Source: JAMOAD01 sp023621955 (GTDB lineage Bacteria; Acidobacteriota; Aminicenantia; JAMOAD01). Taken from it: a stretch of DNA of 17,644 nt. The position numbers and the translations under genes are program-made. Position 1 is the stretch's first letter. Each line of letters opens with the position of its first letter. The stretch spans positions 1-17,644 of the forward strand of contig DAONEM010000042.1 in NCBI GenBank assembly GCA_035403085.1, in the 5' to 3' direction. Positions 1 through 6,332 of the stretch are shown here, piece after piece. Below the pieces are notes generated by a model that ran no database searches, was not told the origin of the DNA, and saw only the letters and a list, made by a program, of their open reading frames with translations.

Positions 1-959
1 GCGGAGGGAAAAACGTAAGAGGCGAAGCCCAACTGGGGTACATGACGGAGCCTCTGAAACCAGGGGTGGTCGACCAGGGAGGCGACCCTGTTGGGGAAGA
101 CCACGTTTCCGCTTAGGGAGATTCTGAGGTTACGAGAGGAACCGTGGGGGTCCAGCTCTCCGTAGAGAGAGGATGCGGAGACCCCTTTGGTAAGCCTTGA
201 GAGGGCCTCTTCGACCTGAAGGGCACTCTCAAGGGGGGGGAGGTCCGAAAGCCCCCTCAGGCGGAGGACGATGGTGTGGAGGTAGCGTCGCCTCTCGTCG
301 GAGAGAGAGAGCCCCGTTCTTTCCAGGAGAATGATCTCCATGAGGTCTGCAAGGTCGAAGAGATCGTCCTGCAGTGTTGGGTGGGGGATGAGGATGGGTC
401 TGGGTTCTCCGCCACCCTCTTCACGGAAGACGACCAGCGGCTTCTCCGGTTGAAAGGGGAATCCGGCGCCCTCCAGGTAGAGACCCTCCCCCTGGCTCCA
501 CCAGAGGGAACGGAGTGAGAGAGAACCGTGATAACGCCCGGCTTGATGAACGGCCTTGAGGGCCTCCACCAAAGGGGAAAAAAGGGTCAGAGGATCGTCG
601 GGGAGGGCGGGAGACTCTTTCTCGTAGAGCTCCCTCAGGTTCTTCCACTCCTCTCCGGAGGAGAAGACGTAGTAAGGTTCATCGGAGGGCCCTGCCGGGG
701 AGTGCTTGAGAATCTCCAAGACTCTGGGAAGGGGAGCCGGTGTGAAGAAAGAGGCGAAGGAGGCTCGAAAAAGCTCGTCTTCTTGGCCCTTTCCGAGGTG
801 AAAGAGGCGAAGGAGTCGGCAGCTGGAACCCCCTCCGGGAAGGGGAAACTCCCCTTCCACCAAGGATGTTCGGCGAAGGTTCTCCCGAACCCTCTTAACC
901 TTGAAGCCCGGGAGAGCCTTTTCCCACAGAAGAAGGGAGTGCCGAAGCCGACTGTTCAT
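1..959 (-). CDS. Pseudokinase-like / HD-phosphohydrolase fusion protein, 3' end beyond window
   Basis: An uninterrupted reading frame runs from ATG at 959 to the left edge (about 320 residues, no stop), so the protein is C-terminally incomplete. Residues about 45-215 read like a eukaryotic-type protein kinase: a hinge-like stretch PYYVFSSGEEWKNL (95-108), a catalytic-loop-like VHQAGRYHGSLS (138-148) and a helix F-like DDLFDLADLM (198-207). The expected HGD catalytic Asp is Ser146, the DFG motif appears as EGAGF (163-167), and there is no clear glycine-rich loop or VAIK lysine, so it is probably catalytically dead. Residues about 282-320, with HPWFQRLRHVPQLG (298-311) then YVFPSA, match the entry of COG1078/SAMHD1-like HD phosphohydrolases, whose HD metal residues would lie outside the window. 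The start is 1 nt after the stop of the C1 peptidase gene with no clear Shine-Dalgarno, suggesting translational coupling. The kinase reading is from motif order only; the HD reading is stronger. Confidence 0.7.
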   Translation of the reverse strand, partial: MNSRLRHSLLLWEKALPGFKVKRVRENLRRTSLVEGEFPLPGGGSSCRLLRLFHLGKGQEDELFRASFASFFTPAPLPRVLEILKHSPAGPSDEPYYVFSSGEEWKNLRELYEKESPALPDDPLTLFSPLVEALKAVHQAGRYHGSLSLRSLWWSQGEGLYLEGAGFPFQPEKPLVVFREEGGGEPRPILIPHPTLQDDLFDLADLMEIILLERTGLSLSDERRRYLHTIVLRLRGLSDLPPLESALQVEEALSRLTKGVSASSLYGELDPHGSSRNLRISLSGNVVFPNRVASLVDHPWFQRLRHVPQLGFASYVFPS

Positions 960-960
960 A

Positions 961-2250
961 TCAGGGCTTGGGGAACTTTTTGAGAAGGTCGGAGGCCATG
1001 TCCTTATGGACCATGATGGTGAGCATCTTCAACTTGATGTAGTCGGCCCGGTAAAAAATGTACCCTTTAAAGAGGCCTCTGTGGCCGCCTCGACCGGAAT
1101 CTTTGATCAGGAACCACTCCGTGCCGTTCAGGGACGTGTAACCGACGATGTGAATCCCGTGGTCGTCCGTGGAGGTTCGGTTGGAAAACCGCATCTCCCG
1201 GCTGTACTGATCGATGAAGGGGCCCGGAATGTCGAAGGTGGGAACGACGGCGATGTCTTCGTCACCGACGATTCCAGGTTCCGATGTGTCCCCGCCGATG
1301 GCGATGGAGTAACCGCGCTGGATAGAACGTTTGATGATGCCGTAAAACGCTTCCAGAGGAACGTTATGGTACTCCTTGCTGTGCCACCAGTTGTCGGGGA
1401 CTTTGTATTCGTCCTTGGTGTAGTAGGGGACCGACAGGGTGGACATGAAGGCGACGTAATCGTCGGGGTTGATCTTGAGAAGGTCTGAAACAAAGGTTAA
1501 AGGGGTGTACTCCTTCCCGTTGAAGGTGAACTTCTGCGGGGGTACCCCCAGGTATTTGTCCAGGACAAATTTGGCGTAGACGACGGCCCTTTCTTCATCC
1601 CAGAAGTTCTTCTCCTTGAGGAAAGCGAGAAAATCGTTGAGCTCCTGAAAGAGGAGGGAGTGGTTGTGAAAGGTCTCCCCCTCGGGAAGGCCCGGATAGA
1701 CCGAGAGGGGGACGGCGCCGTACTTCTTCCACTCTCTCAGGACGGCCTCGGATTGGGAGCCTTCACCGAAGTAAGCTTTTCCTTTGGTGCGGATGAACTC
1801 GCGGACCTTCTCAAGGAACTCGTAGTAGACCGTGTGCATCTCCGAGAGTTTGATATGTTGTCCGTTGAGCCGGGCGACTTCCGATTCCAGGAAGGAGGTG
1901 GTGGAGAAAGACCAACAGGTGGAGGTCAGATCCTGGGTGACCGGAGGAAAGTGCCAGACCTGTTTGAAAGACTCCAGGGACGTAGGTTTCACCACATCCT
2001 TCATCTCCATTCGAAAGCTCTTTCTGGCGCCTGGGGGGGGCATCTCCGAAGGTTCTGTTCCCGGTTCGCCGACCTTCCCGCTCTCCCCTCTCTTTTTCTT
2101 CCACTCTTGGATCATCTTCATGAAGACGGGGTCAGGTTGAGACGCGACGTAGGAGGCCTTGTCTCTCTTCTCCTTTTCCGCTCCCGTGAGGGCGGCGGAG
2201 AAGAGAGGAAAGAAGGTCAAACAGAGGAAAAGCACAAAGGCTCTTTTCAT
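961..2250 (-). CDS. Exported C1B-type cysteine peptidase (bleomycin hydrolase / PepC-like)
   Basis: A 429-residue papain-clan cysteine peptidase, probably periplasmic. Residues 1-23 form a Sec signal peptide with a basic N-terminus and a hydrophobic stretch. The catalytic Cys region is TQDLTSTCWSFSTTSFLESE (105-124), with oxyanion Gln106, nucleophile Cys112 and Trp113. The histidine motif is DDHGIHIVGY (His364). The third catalytic site reads FLIKDSGRG with Asp384 where papain-like enzymes have Asn in NSW. The LSEMHTVYYEFL stretch and the C-terminal KLKMLTIMVHKD resemble Bacteroidota and bacterial aminopeptidase C/bleomycin hydrolases (C1B). A low-complexity Pro/Glu/Lys linker (about 48-78) precedes the catalytic domain. 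The start is supported by AAGGAG seven nucleotides before ATG. The pseudokinase-HD gene follows after 1 nt. Substrate is unknown; aminopeptidase or peptidase activity is inferred from family. Confidence 0.85.
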   Translation of the reverse strand: MKRAFVLFLCLTFFPLFSAALTGAEKEKRDKASYVASQPDPVFMKMIQEWKKKRGESGKVGEPGTEPSEMPPPGARKSFRMEMKDVVKPTSLESFKQVWHFPPVTQDLTSTCWSFSTTSFLESEVARLNGQHIKLSEMHTVYYEFLEKVREFIRTKGKAYFGEGSQSEAVLREWKKYGAVPLSVYPGLPEGETFHNHSLLFQELNDFLAFLKEKNFWDEERAVVYAKFVLDKYLGVPPQKFTFNGKEYTPLTFVSDLLKINPDDYVAFMSTLSVPYYTKDEYKVPDNWWHSKEYHNVPLEAFYGIIKRSIQRGYSIAIGGDTSEPGIVGDEDIAVVPTFDIPGPFIDQYSREMRFSNRTSTDDHGIHIVGYTSLNGTEWFLIKDSGRGGHRGLFKGYIFYRADYIKLKMLTIMVHKDMASDLLKKFPKP

Positions 2251-2288
2251 AGTCTCTCCTTAAAGGGGGCTGGTTTGGGTTAGTAAAA

Positions 2289-2297
2289 AAGATAGCA
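2289..2297 (-). promoter_or_regulatory. Possible extended -10 promoter element for the C1 peptidase gene
   Basis: On the minus strand TGC is followed by TATCTT, an extended -10 type element (4 of 6 to TATAAT). The -35 position about 17 nt upstream reads only TTTTTC, a poor match. It would give a leader of roughly 30 nt carrying the AAGGAG ribosome binding site. It lies back to back with the acpS promoter in the same divergent spacer. No other candidate stands out in this spacer. Confidence 0.3.
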
Positions 2298-2332
2298 CAA
2301 AGCCGGGCGGGGAAAAAGAGTTTTCCCTCCTC

Positions 2333-2361
2333 TTGAAGAGGGGGGAGGATTTGAGTAAAAT
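2333..2361 (+). promoter_or_regulatory. Sigma70-type promoter of acpS, predicted to give a leaderless mRNA
   Basis: The -35 is TTGAAG (2333-2338), the spacer is exactly 17 nt, and the -10 is TAAAAT (2356-2361). Both hexamers are close to consensus. A start point 6-7 nt downstream of the -10 falls on 2367-2368, the first bases of the acpS ATG, so the transcript would have no 5' leader. The G-rich stretch at 2341-2349 that looks like a Shine-Dalgarno is then promoter spacer rather than mRNA. Confidence 0.6.
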
Positions 2362-2366
2362 TGTTC

Positions 2367-2708
2367 ATGATCAAGGGAGTGGGCGTCGATGTCATCGAAG
2401 TCGAGAGGCTCCGGCGCTCTCTGGAGAGGTGTAAAGGCTTTCGGGAGAGAATCTTCTCTTCCCGGGAGATTGAGCTCTGCCTCAGAAGCAGGGATCCTTT
2501 TCCCCGTTTCGCCGCCCGTTTCGCCGCTAAAGAGGCCTTCTTCAAGGCCACGGGGCTGAAGATCCCCTGGAACAGGATCGAAGTCCTCAACGACCCTACA
2601 GGAGCCCCCCACTTTTCTCTTCCCGAACCTATCGCCGGGAGGCTGCACCTCTCCCTCTCCCATCTGAAGGAGAGTGCCGTGGCCATGGTCGTCTATGAGA
2701 GCCTGTAA
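2367..2708 (+). CDS. acpS: Holo-[acyl-carrier-protein] synthase
   Basis: AcpS transfers the 4'-phosphopantetheine arm of CoA to a serine of acyl carrier protein, activating it for fatty-acid synthesis in the cytoplasm. The 113-residue length fits the short homotrimeric AcpS class. GVGVDVIEVERL (4-15) supplies the Mg-binding Asp8. RFAAKEAFFKATG (51-63) carries the signature Glu56 and Lys60. LHLSLSHLKESAVAMVV matches the C-terminal SISH motif. I chose ATG at 2367 over the in-frame TTG at 2361 because family members start right before this G-x-G-x-D motif and because the TTG begins at the last base of the predicted -10 hexamer. The 3' end overlaps the next gene by 14 nt. The gene is divergent from the C1 peptidase gene. 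Confidence 0.95.
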   Translation: MIKGVGVDVIEVERLRRSLERCKGFRERIFSSREIELCLRSRDPFPRFAARFAAKEAFFKATGLKIPWNRIEVLNDPTGAPHFSLPEPIAGRLHLSLSHLKESAVAMVVYESL

Positions 2709-3531
2709 AGGTCTCCTCCTTCTCTTGCTCCTCTCCCCGTTCCTCTCTTCTACGCCTCTCTACAAGAGGGTGGTTCCCCTCTCACCCGCTCTCACTGAGA
2801 TGGTGGCGGCCCTGGGAGAAGGGGGAAGAATCGTCGGCGTCCCCACCTTCACCCAGTTCCCGGAAGAGGTTAAGAGGCTCCCTCGGATTGGAGTTTTTCA
2901 AAACGTCAACACCGAAGTGCTCCTCTCCCTCCATCCCGACCTGATTCTTGCCTACCGAGAGGATGTCAAGGCTCGGAACATATGCTCCCGGTATAAGTTG
3001 GAGTGTCGTTTCTTCGCCCATAAGACTCTCCAGGATATCCAAGAGACCATCGGTGGGGTAGGAGCCCTGTTGGGAAGGACGAAAGAGGCGAAGGGGCTGA
3101 ACGATCGGATTCGAAGGGGACTGGGAGAGGTAAAGAAGAGCGTCCCTCGACGCCTCAGGGTCCTGGTCGTTGTGGACAGGGAGATCGGCTCTTTTCAGAA
3201 CCTCTATATCCTCGGAAGGGGGGACTTCCTCTCCGAACTCCTGGACCTTGCGGGGGGGGAGAACGTCTATACCGGCGGCCTTACCTACGCGAGGGTCTCC
3301 CAGGAGATCTTCTATACGTCGAAGCCTGACAGGATCATCGAGCTGGCCCCCTCTCTGTCGGAGAGGGGACTCACTCCCGAGAGACTCATGCAGGACTGGG
3401 AACGTTTTCAGGGTGGGGTTTACAGGGGGAGGGTGAGCGTAGTCACCGATCCTCTGGCCGTCATTCCCGGCCCCAGGGTCGTGGAAACGGCCAGGCTCTT
3501 GCGTAGGCTCCTTCGCTCTCTGAAGCCCTGA
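2695..3531 (+). CDS. BtuF-like periplasmic binding protein (cobalamin / iron-siderophore ABC type), orphan
   Basis: A 278-residue class III periplasmic binding protein of the Peripla_BP_2/BtuF-FhuD type. An N-terminal signal (MRACKGLLLLLLLSPFLSS) is followed by RVVPLSPALTEMVAALG, IVGVPTFTQFPEEV, LPRIGVFQNVNTEVLLSL and HPDLILAYRE, the typical order of this family. A second lobe begins around RLRVLVVVDRE, joined by a helical linker. No lipobox Cys follows the hydrophobic core, so a soluble periplasmic protein is likely. The ATG at 2695 overlaps acpS by 14 nt and gives a clean signal peptide; an in-frame GTG at 2674 would add an atypical extension. No permease, ATPase or outer-membrane receptor is nearby, so it either serves a transporter encoded elsewhere or has another role. 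The ligand (corrinoid, heme or siderophore) cannot be told from sequence. Confidence 0.85.
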   Translation: MRACKGLLLLLLLSPFLSSTPLYKRVVPLSPALTEMVAALGEGGRIVGVPTFTQFPEEVKRLPRIGVFQNVNTEVLLSLHPDLILAYREDVKARNICSRYKLECRFFAHKTLQDIQETIGGVGALLGRTKEAKGLNDRIRRGLGEVKKSVPRRLRVLVVVDREIGSFQNLYILGRGDFLSELLDLAGGENVYTGGLTYARVSQEIFYTSKPDRIIELAPSLSERGLTPERLMQDWERFQGGVYRGRVSVVTDPLAVIPGPRVVETARLLRRLLRSLKP

Positions 3532-3537
3532 TCAGGG

Positions 3538-3566
3538 TTGATTTTCCATCCTCTCTCTGATATGGT
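3538..3566 (+). promoter_or_regulatory. Probable sigma70-type promoter for cysC
   Basis: The elements are -35 TTGATT (3538-3543), a 17-nt spacer and -10 TATGGT (3561-3566). They lie in the 62-nt gap between the BtuF-like gene and cysC. The predicted start near 3573 gives a leader of about 20 nt that contains AGGAGG (3583-3588) at good distance from ATG 3594. Confidence 0.45.
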
Positions 3567-3593
3567 ATTCCCTTTACTTGTCAGGAGGGAACG

Positions 3594-4205
3594 ATGACGG
3601 TGACGAAAGCGACAAACGTAGTTTGGCATGAGCATAAAGTGAGCAGGCAGGAGAGGGAGTCCCTCCTGGGGCAGAAGGGGGTCTTGATCTGGTTCACCGG
3701 TCTCTCGGCCAGCGGGAAATCGACGGTTGCCAACGAAGTGGCCTCTCGACTCCACAAACAGGGAAAGTTGACCTACATTCTCGACGGTGACAACATCCGT
3801 CATGGTTTGAACAAGGACCTTGGGTTTTCCCCCGCCGACCGGGAAGAGAACATCCGGAGAATCTCTGAGGTAGGCAAACTCTTCGCCGATTCCGGAGTCG
3901 TGACACTGACCGCTTTCATCTCTCCCTACCGGAAAGACAGAGACTTCGGTCGCAGCCTCCTCGAACCTGGACGTTTCATCGAGGTTTTCGTCAAGGCCTC
4001 TATCGACACCTGTAAGGACCGCGACCCCAAGGGCCTCTACGCGAAGGCTTTACGGGGGGAGATCGCCGAGTTTACCGGGGTCACCGCTCCCTACGAGGAG
4101 CCCCTCCAGCCCGAGATCGTTTTGGACGCGGACGTGCTGACGGTGGAGGAGGAGGCGGAAATGATCGTTTCCTACCTCAACGAAAAGGGCCTACTCCAAG
4201 GTTGA
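3594..4205 (+). CDS. cysC: Adenylylsulfate (APS) kinase
   Basis: CysC phosphorylates adenosine 5'-phosphosulfate with ATP to make PAPS, for assimilatory sulfate reduction or sulfation. The 203-residue length is normal for a stand-alone enzyme. The Walker A is GLSASGKST (36-44). LDGDNIRHGLN (63-73) and GFSPADREENIRR (77-89) form the APS-binding region. FISPYRKDR (108-116), DRDPKGLYAKA and FTGVTAPYEEP are the remaining family signatures. AGGAGG lies five nucleotides before the ATG. No ATP sulfurylase (sat/cysN/cysD) or PAPS reductase is in the window, so whether PAPS is used for assimilation or sulfation is open. The membrane-protein gene starts 16 nt downstream, so co-transcription is likely. 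Confidence 0.95.
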   Translation: MTVTKATNVVWHEHKVSRQERESLLGQKGVLIWFTGLSASGKSTVANEVASRLHKQGKLTYILDGDNIRHGLNKDLGFSPADREENIRRISEVGKLFADSGVVTLTAFISPYRKDRDFGRSLLEPGRFIEVFVKASIDTCKDRDPKGLYAKALRGEIAEFTGVTAPYEEPLQPEIVLDADVLTVEEEAEMIVSYLNEKGLLQG

Positions 4206-4221
4206 TAAACCTTCTGGGGCG

Positions 4222-5586
4222 ATGAAGGAAGAATCCGCTCTTCGTCTCTCGCTCCTTTTCATAGCCCTCTCCCTTATCCTCTTCTTCCTCTACGGGAAGG
4301 GAGTTTACAACTTCTACTTCTCTGACGACTTCGAGTGGCTCTCCCGTTCACTCTTGGTGCCATCCGATCCAAGCGAGATTCTCCGTGTCAAAGGGAGAGA
4401 TTTTTCTCCCCTCTTCCTCTCCCTGTTGACACTTTTCACCTCTCTCTCAGGCTCTCTCTCACCGGTGCCTCTCCGTATTTTCACTCTCCTTGTCTTGGCC
4501 CTTCTGGGCGTTTTGCTCTTCAGGCGTCTTACCACCCTCTACGGCATCCCCCCCCTCCCGATCCTACTCTCCCTCCTCCTCTTCCTCTTCCACCCTTACC
4601 TTTCGGAGTCCTTCCTGAACCTCTCGGCGCTGGTCTATCCCCTCTCCCTCCTGCTCTTCCTCTGCGCCGTGGGCTGTGCGGTCAAGGAGCGTCCCCTTCC
4701 TTTCTTCCTCCTGGCCACGGGGGCTCTGTTCATGAAGGAGAGCTCCCTCCTCCTCTTTCTTCCCCTTCCCCTTCTCCCCCCCTTTCGAGGAAGAAGGGCT
4801 GTGAGGCTCTACCTTTTCCCCCTTCTGATTCCCCTCCTCCTGAGGTGGGGAATCCAGCTCGGCCGGTGGGGAGTCTACTCCTCTTTCGTAGACAAGGAGG
4901 AGGTTGCCCTGAAGTTTTCCCTCCTCTTCCAGAGAAGCCTGGGCTTTCCGCCCTATTTCTTCTCCCCTTTGTCCGCCCTTCTCCTCTCCCTTCTCCTCTT
5001 TTCCGGTCTCTTTCTCCTCCTTCGAAGGCGTCCCGGAGGTCTCTACTTCCCCGCTCTCTGGTTTCTCTCCCTCCTCTTCTTCTCCCTTTTTCCCAAACTT
5101 TCAGGACGCTACCTCCTCTTCCCCCTGGTGGGAGCGATCGGCACTCTGGCTCTGGCTTCGGCGTGGTGGTTGAAGAGGCGCCCGGCCTCCCTTGCCCTCC
5201 TGCTTCCCCTTCTGGCCCTCTGGTGTCTCTTTCAGGGGGGTGTCATCAGGAGGGAGGTCGAGAGTTACCGTGAGCTCGGGGAGTTTTCCCGGCTCTTCCT
5301 CCAAGGGCAGAGGGAGACTCTCCTACGCAACTACCCCCTTCCGTCGGGAGAGGGGGTGATCGTCGGTGGTGGAACCGAGGCTTTGAGGGACCTCTACGGG
5401 AGAGTTCAATCTCGGGGAGGTCTTCCCAAACTTCTTCCCCTGAGGGTTCGTGGCGTCAACGGGGTCATGGAACCGGAGGATCTCGTTCCCCTCTCCTATT
5501 GGCCTGAGCGAAGGGTTCGCTGGGTTACGAGGGAGTGGGGTGGGGGAGTCTTCTTCGGAAGCTTTCAACTTCTGGGCGGATCGTAG
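4222..5586 (+). CDS. Multi-pass membrane protein, probable GT-C-fold glycosyltransferase
   Basis: A 454-residue, very Leu/Phe/Ser/Pro-rich integral membrane protein with about ten predicted hydrophobic segments up to residue 345, followed by a soluble C-terminal part of about 105 residues. Just after the first TM helix comes YFSDDFEWL (32-40). An acidic pair (Asp35-Asp36) in the first extracytoplasmic loop is the hallmark of GT-C lipid-sugar-dependent glycosyltransferases (PMT/ArnT-like). No donor or acceptor can be assigned. It follows cysC by 16 nt with only a weak GGGG-type ribosome binding site, so it probably shares the cysC promoter. Its last 22 nt overlap the end of the convergent ksgA gene. 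The coding strand is strikingly pyrimidine-rich because of CTC/CTT/TCC/TTC/CCC codons. Confidence 0.65.
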   Translation: MKEESALRLSLLFIALSLILFFLYGKGVYNFYFSDDFEWLSRSLLVPSDPSEILRVKGRDFSPLFLSLLTLFTSLSGSLSPVPLRIFTLLVLALLGVLLFRRLTTLYGIPPLPILLSLLLFLFHPYLSESFLNLSALVYPLSLLLFLCAVGCAVKERPLPFFLLATGALFMKESSLLLFLPLPLLPPFRGRRAVRLYLFPLLIPLLLRWGIQLGRWGVYSSFVDKEEVALKFSLLFQRSLGFPPYFFSPLSALLLSLLLFSGLFLLLRRRPGGLYFPALWFLSLLFFSLFPKLSGRYLLFPLVGAIGTLALASAWWLKRRPASLALLLPLLALWCLFQGGVIRREVESYRELGEFSRLFLQGQRETLLRNYPLPSGEGVIVGGGTEALRDLYGRVQSRGGLPKLLPLRVRGVNGVMEPEDLVPLSYWPERRVRWVTREWGGGVFFGSFQLLGGS

Positions 5587-6329
5587 ATAGCCCTGTAGAG
5601 GGAGATCAGCCTCTCTTCGGAGAGCTCCTCCGCCCTCTTCGTAAGGTCGAACCCGGCCTCCAGCGCCGGAGTACGCTCCTTCTCCTCAAGCCTGTTCCGG
5701 ATACTCTTCCTTCTTGGGTTGAAGAGTCTCTGAAGGAAGGAGTAAAAGTGGGGGAAATCCTCAGGGGAGTAGAGGGGGAGATCCCTCTTCTGGAAGATCA
5801 AAGCCGAAGAGTCGACCTTGGGGGGAGGGTTGAAACTGCCCGGGGAGAGGTGAAAAGCGATTCTCATCCGGTAGAAGATGTGAAGGGAGATGGAGAGAGG
5901 GGAGGCCTCGTAACAGGTGGAGTGGGGAACGACCCTCTCGGCGAGCTCTTTCTGGACGACCAGGACAGCCTCCTGGAGGGATTCCCTCCATTGGAGAATC
6001 CTCTGCAGCGTCGGTCGGGAGATCTTGTAGGGGAGGTTGCTGACGACCTTGAAGCGCGGGGGAAGGAGGTTGGACAGATCCTGTTCGAGAAAGTCTCCCT
6101 GAAGCAGGAAGAGACCAGGGAACATCTCCCTGAGCCCTTCGGCCAACTCAGGGTCGATCTCGAGAGCCGTCAAGTGGGGGGTGCGGTTCAGGATAAACCG
6201 TGTCAGGATCCCTTTACCCGGGCCGATCTCCAAAACATAATCCTCCGGAGTGATCGGAATGAGGTCGACGATTTTTTCAGCCAGCCCCCGGTTCCAGAAG
6301 AAATGCTGGCCCCATTTTCTTCCTCCCAT
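5565..6329 (-). CDS. ksgA: 16S rRNA (adenine1518-N6/adenine1519-N6)-dimethyltransferase
   Basis: KsgA uses SAM to dimethylate the two adjacent adenosines in the 3'-terminal hairpin of 16S rRNA during small-subunit maturation. At 254 residues it is slightly short for the family. It begins directly with the conserved RKWGQHFFWN element (4-13). Motif I is VLEIGPGKG (32-40), the SAM-ribose acidic residue lies in ALEIDPE (55-61), and the catalytic motif IV is NLPY (98-101). FNPPPKVDSS and FNPRRKSIRN are typical of the C-terminal half. The ATG lies 3 nt after the purA stop with no clear ribosome binding site, so translation is probably coupled to purA. Convergent overlap with the GT-C-like gene is 22 nt. 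Confidence 0.96.
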   Translation of the reverse strand: MGGRKWGQHFFWNRGLAEKIVDLIPITPEDYVLEIGPGKGILTRFILNRTPHLTALEIDPELAEGLREMFPGLFLLQGDFLEQDLSNLLPPRFKVVSNLPYKISRPTLQRILQWRESLQEAVLVVQKELAERVVPHSTCYEASPLSISLHIFYRMRIAFHLSPGSFNPPPKVDSSALIFQKRDLPLYSPEDFPHFYSFLQRLFNPRRKSIRNRLEEKERTPALEAGFDLTKRAEELSEERLISLYRAIYDPPRS

Positions 6330-6332
6330 CGA

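Noticed and set aside
961..2283. Plus-strand open frames opposite the C1 peptidase
   Set aside because: The minus-strand frame has a signal peptide, ribosome binding site and complete Cys/His catalytic motifs; the plus frames have none.
2361..2366. TTG start for acpS with the G-rich stretch upstream as ribosome binding site
   Set aside because: The TTG begins at the last base of a near-consensus -10 hexamer, and family members begin at the following ATG.
4335..5273. Long plus-strand open frame rich in Pro, Ser and Leu
   Set aside because: It is a frame-shifted shadow of the GT-C-like membrane protein gene, produced by its pyrimidine-rich codons; it has no recognisable domain or ribosome binding site.
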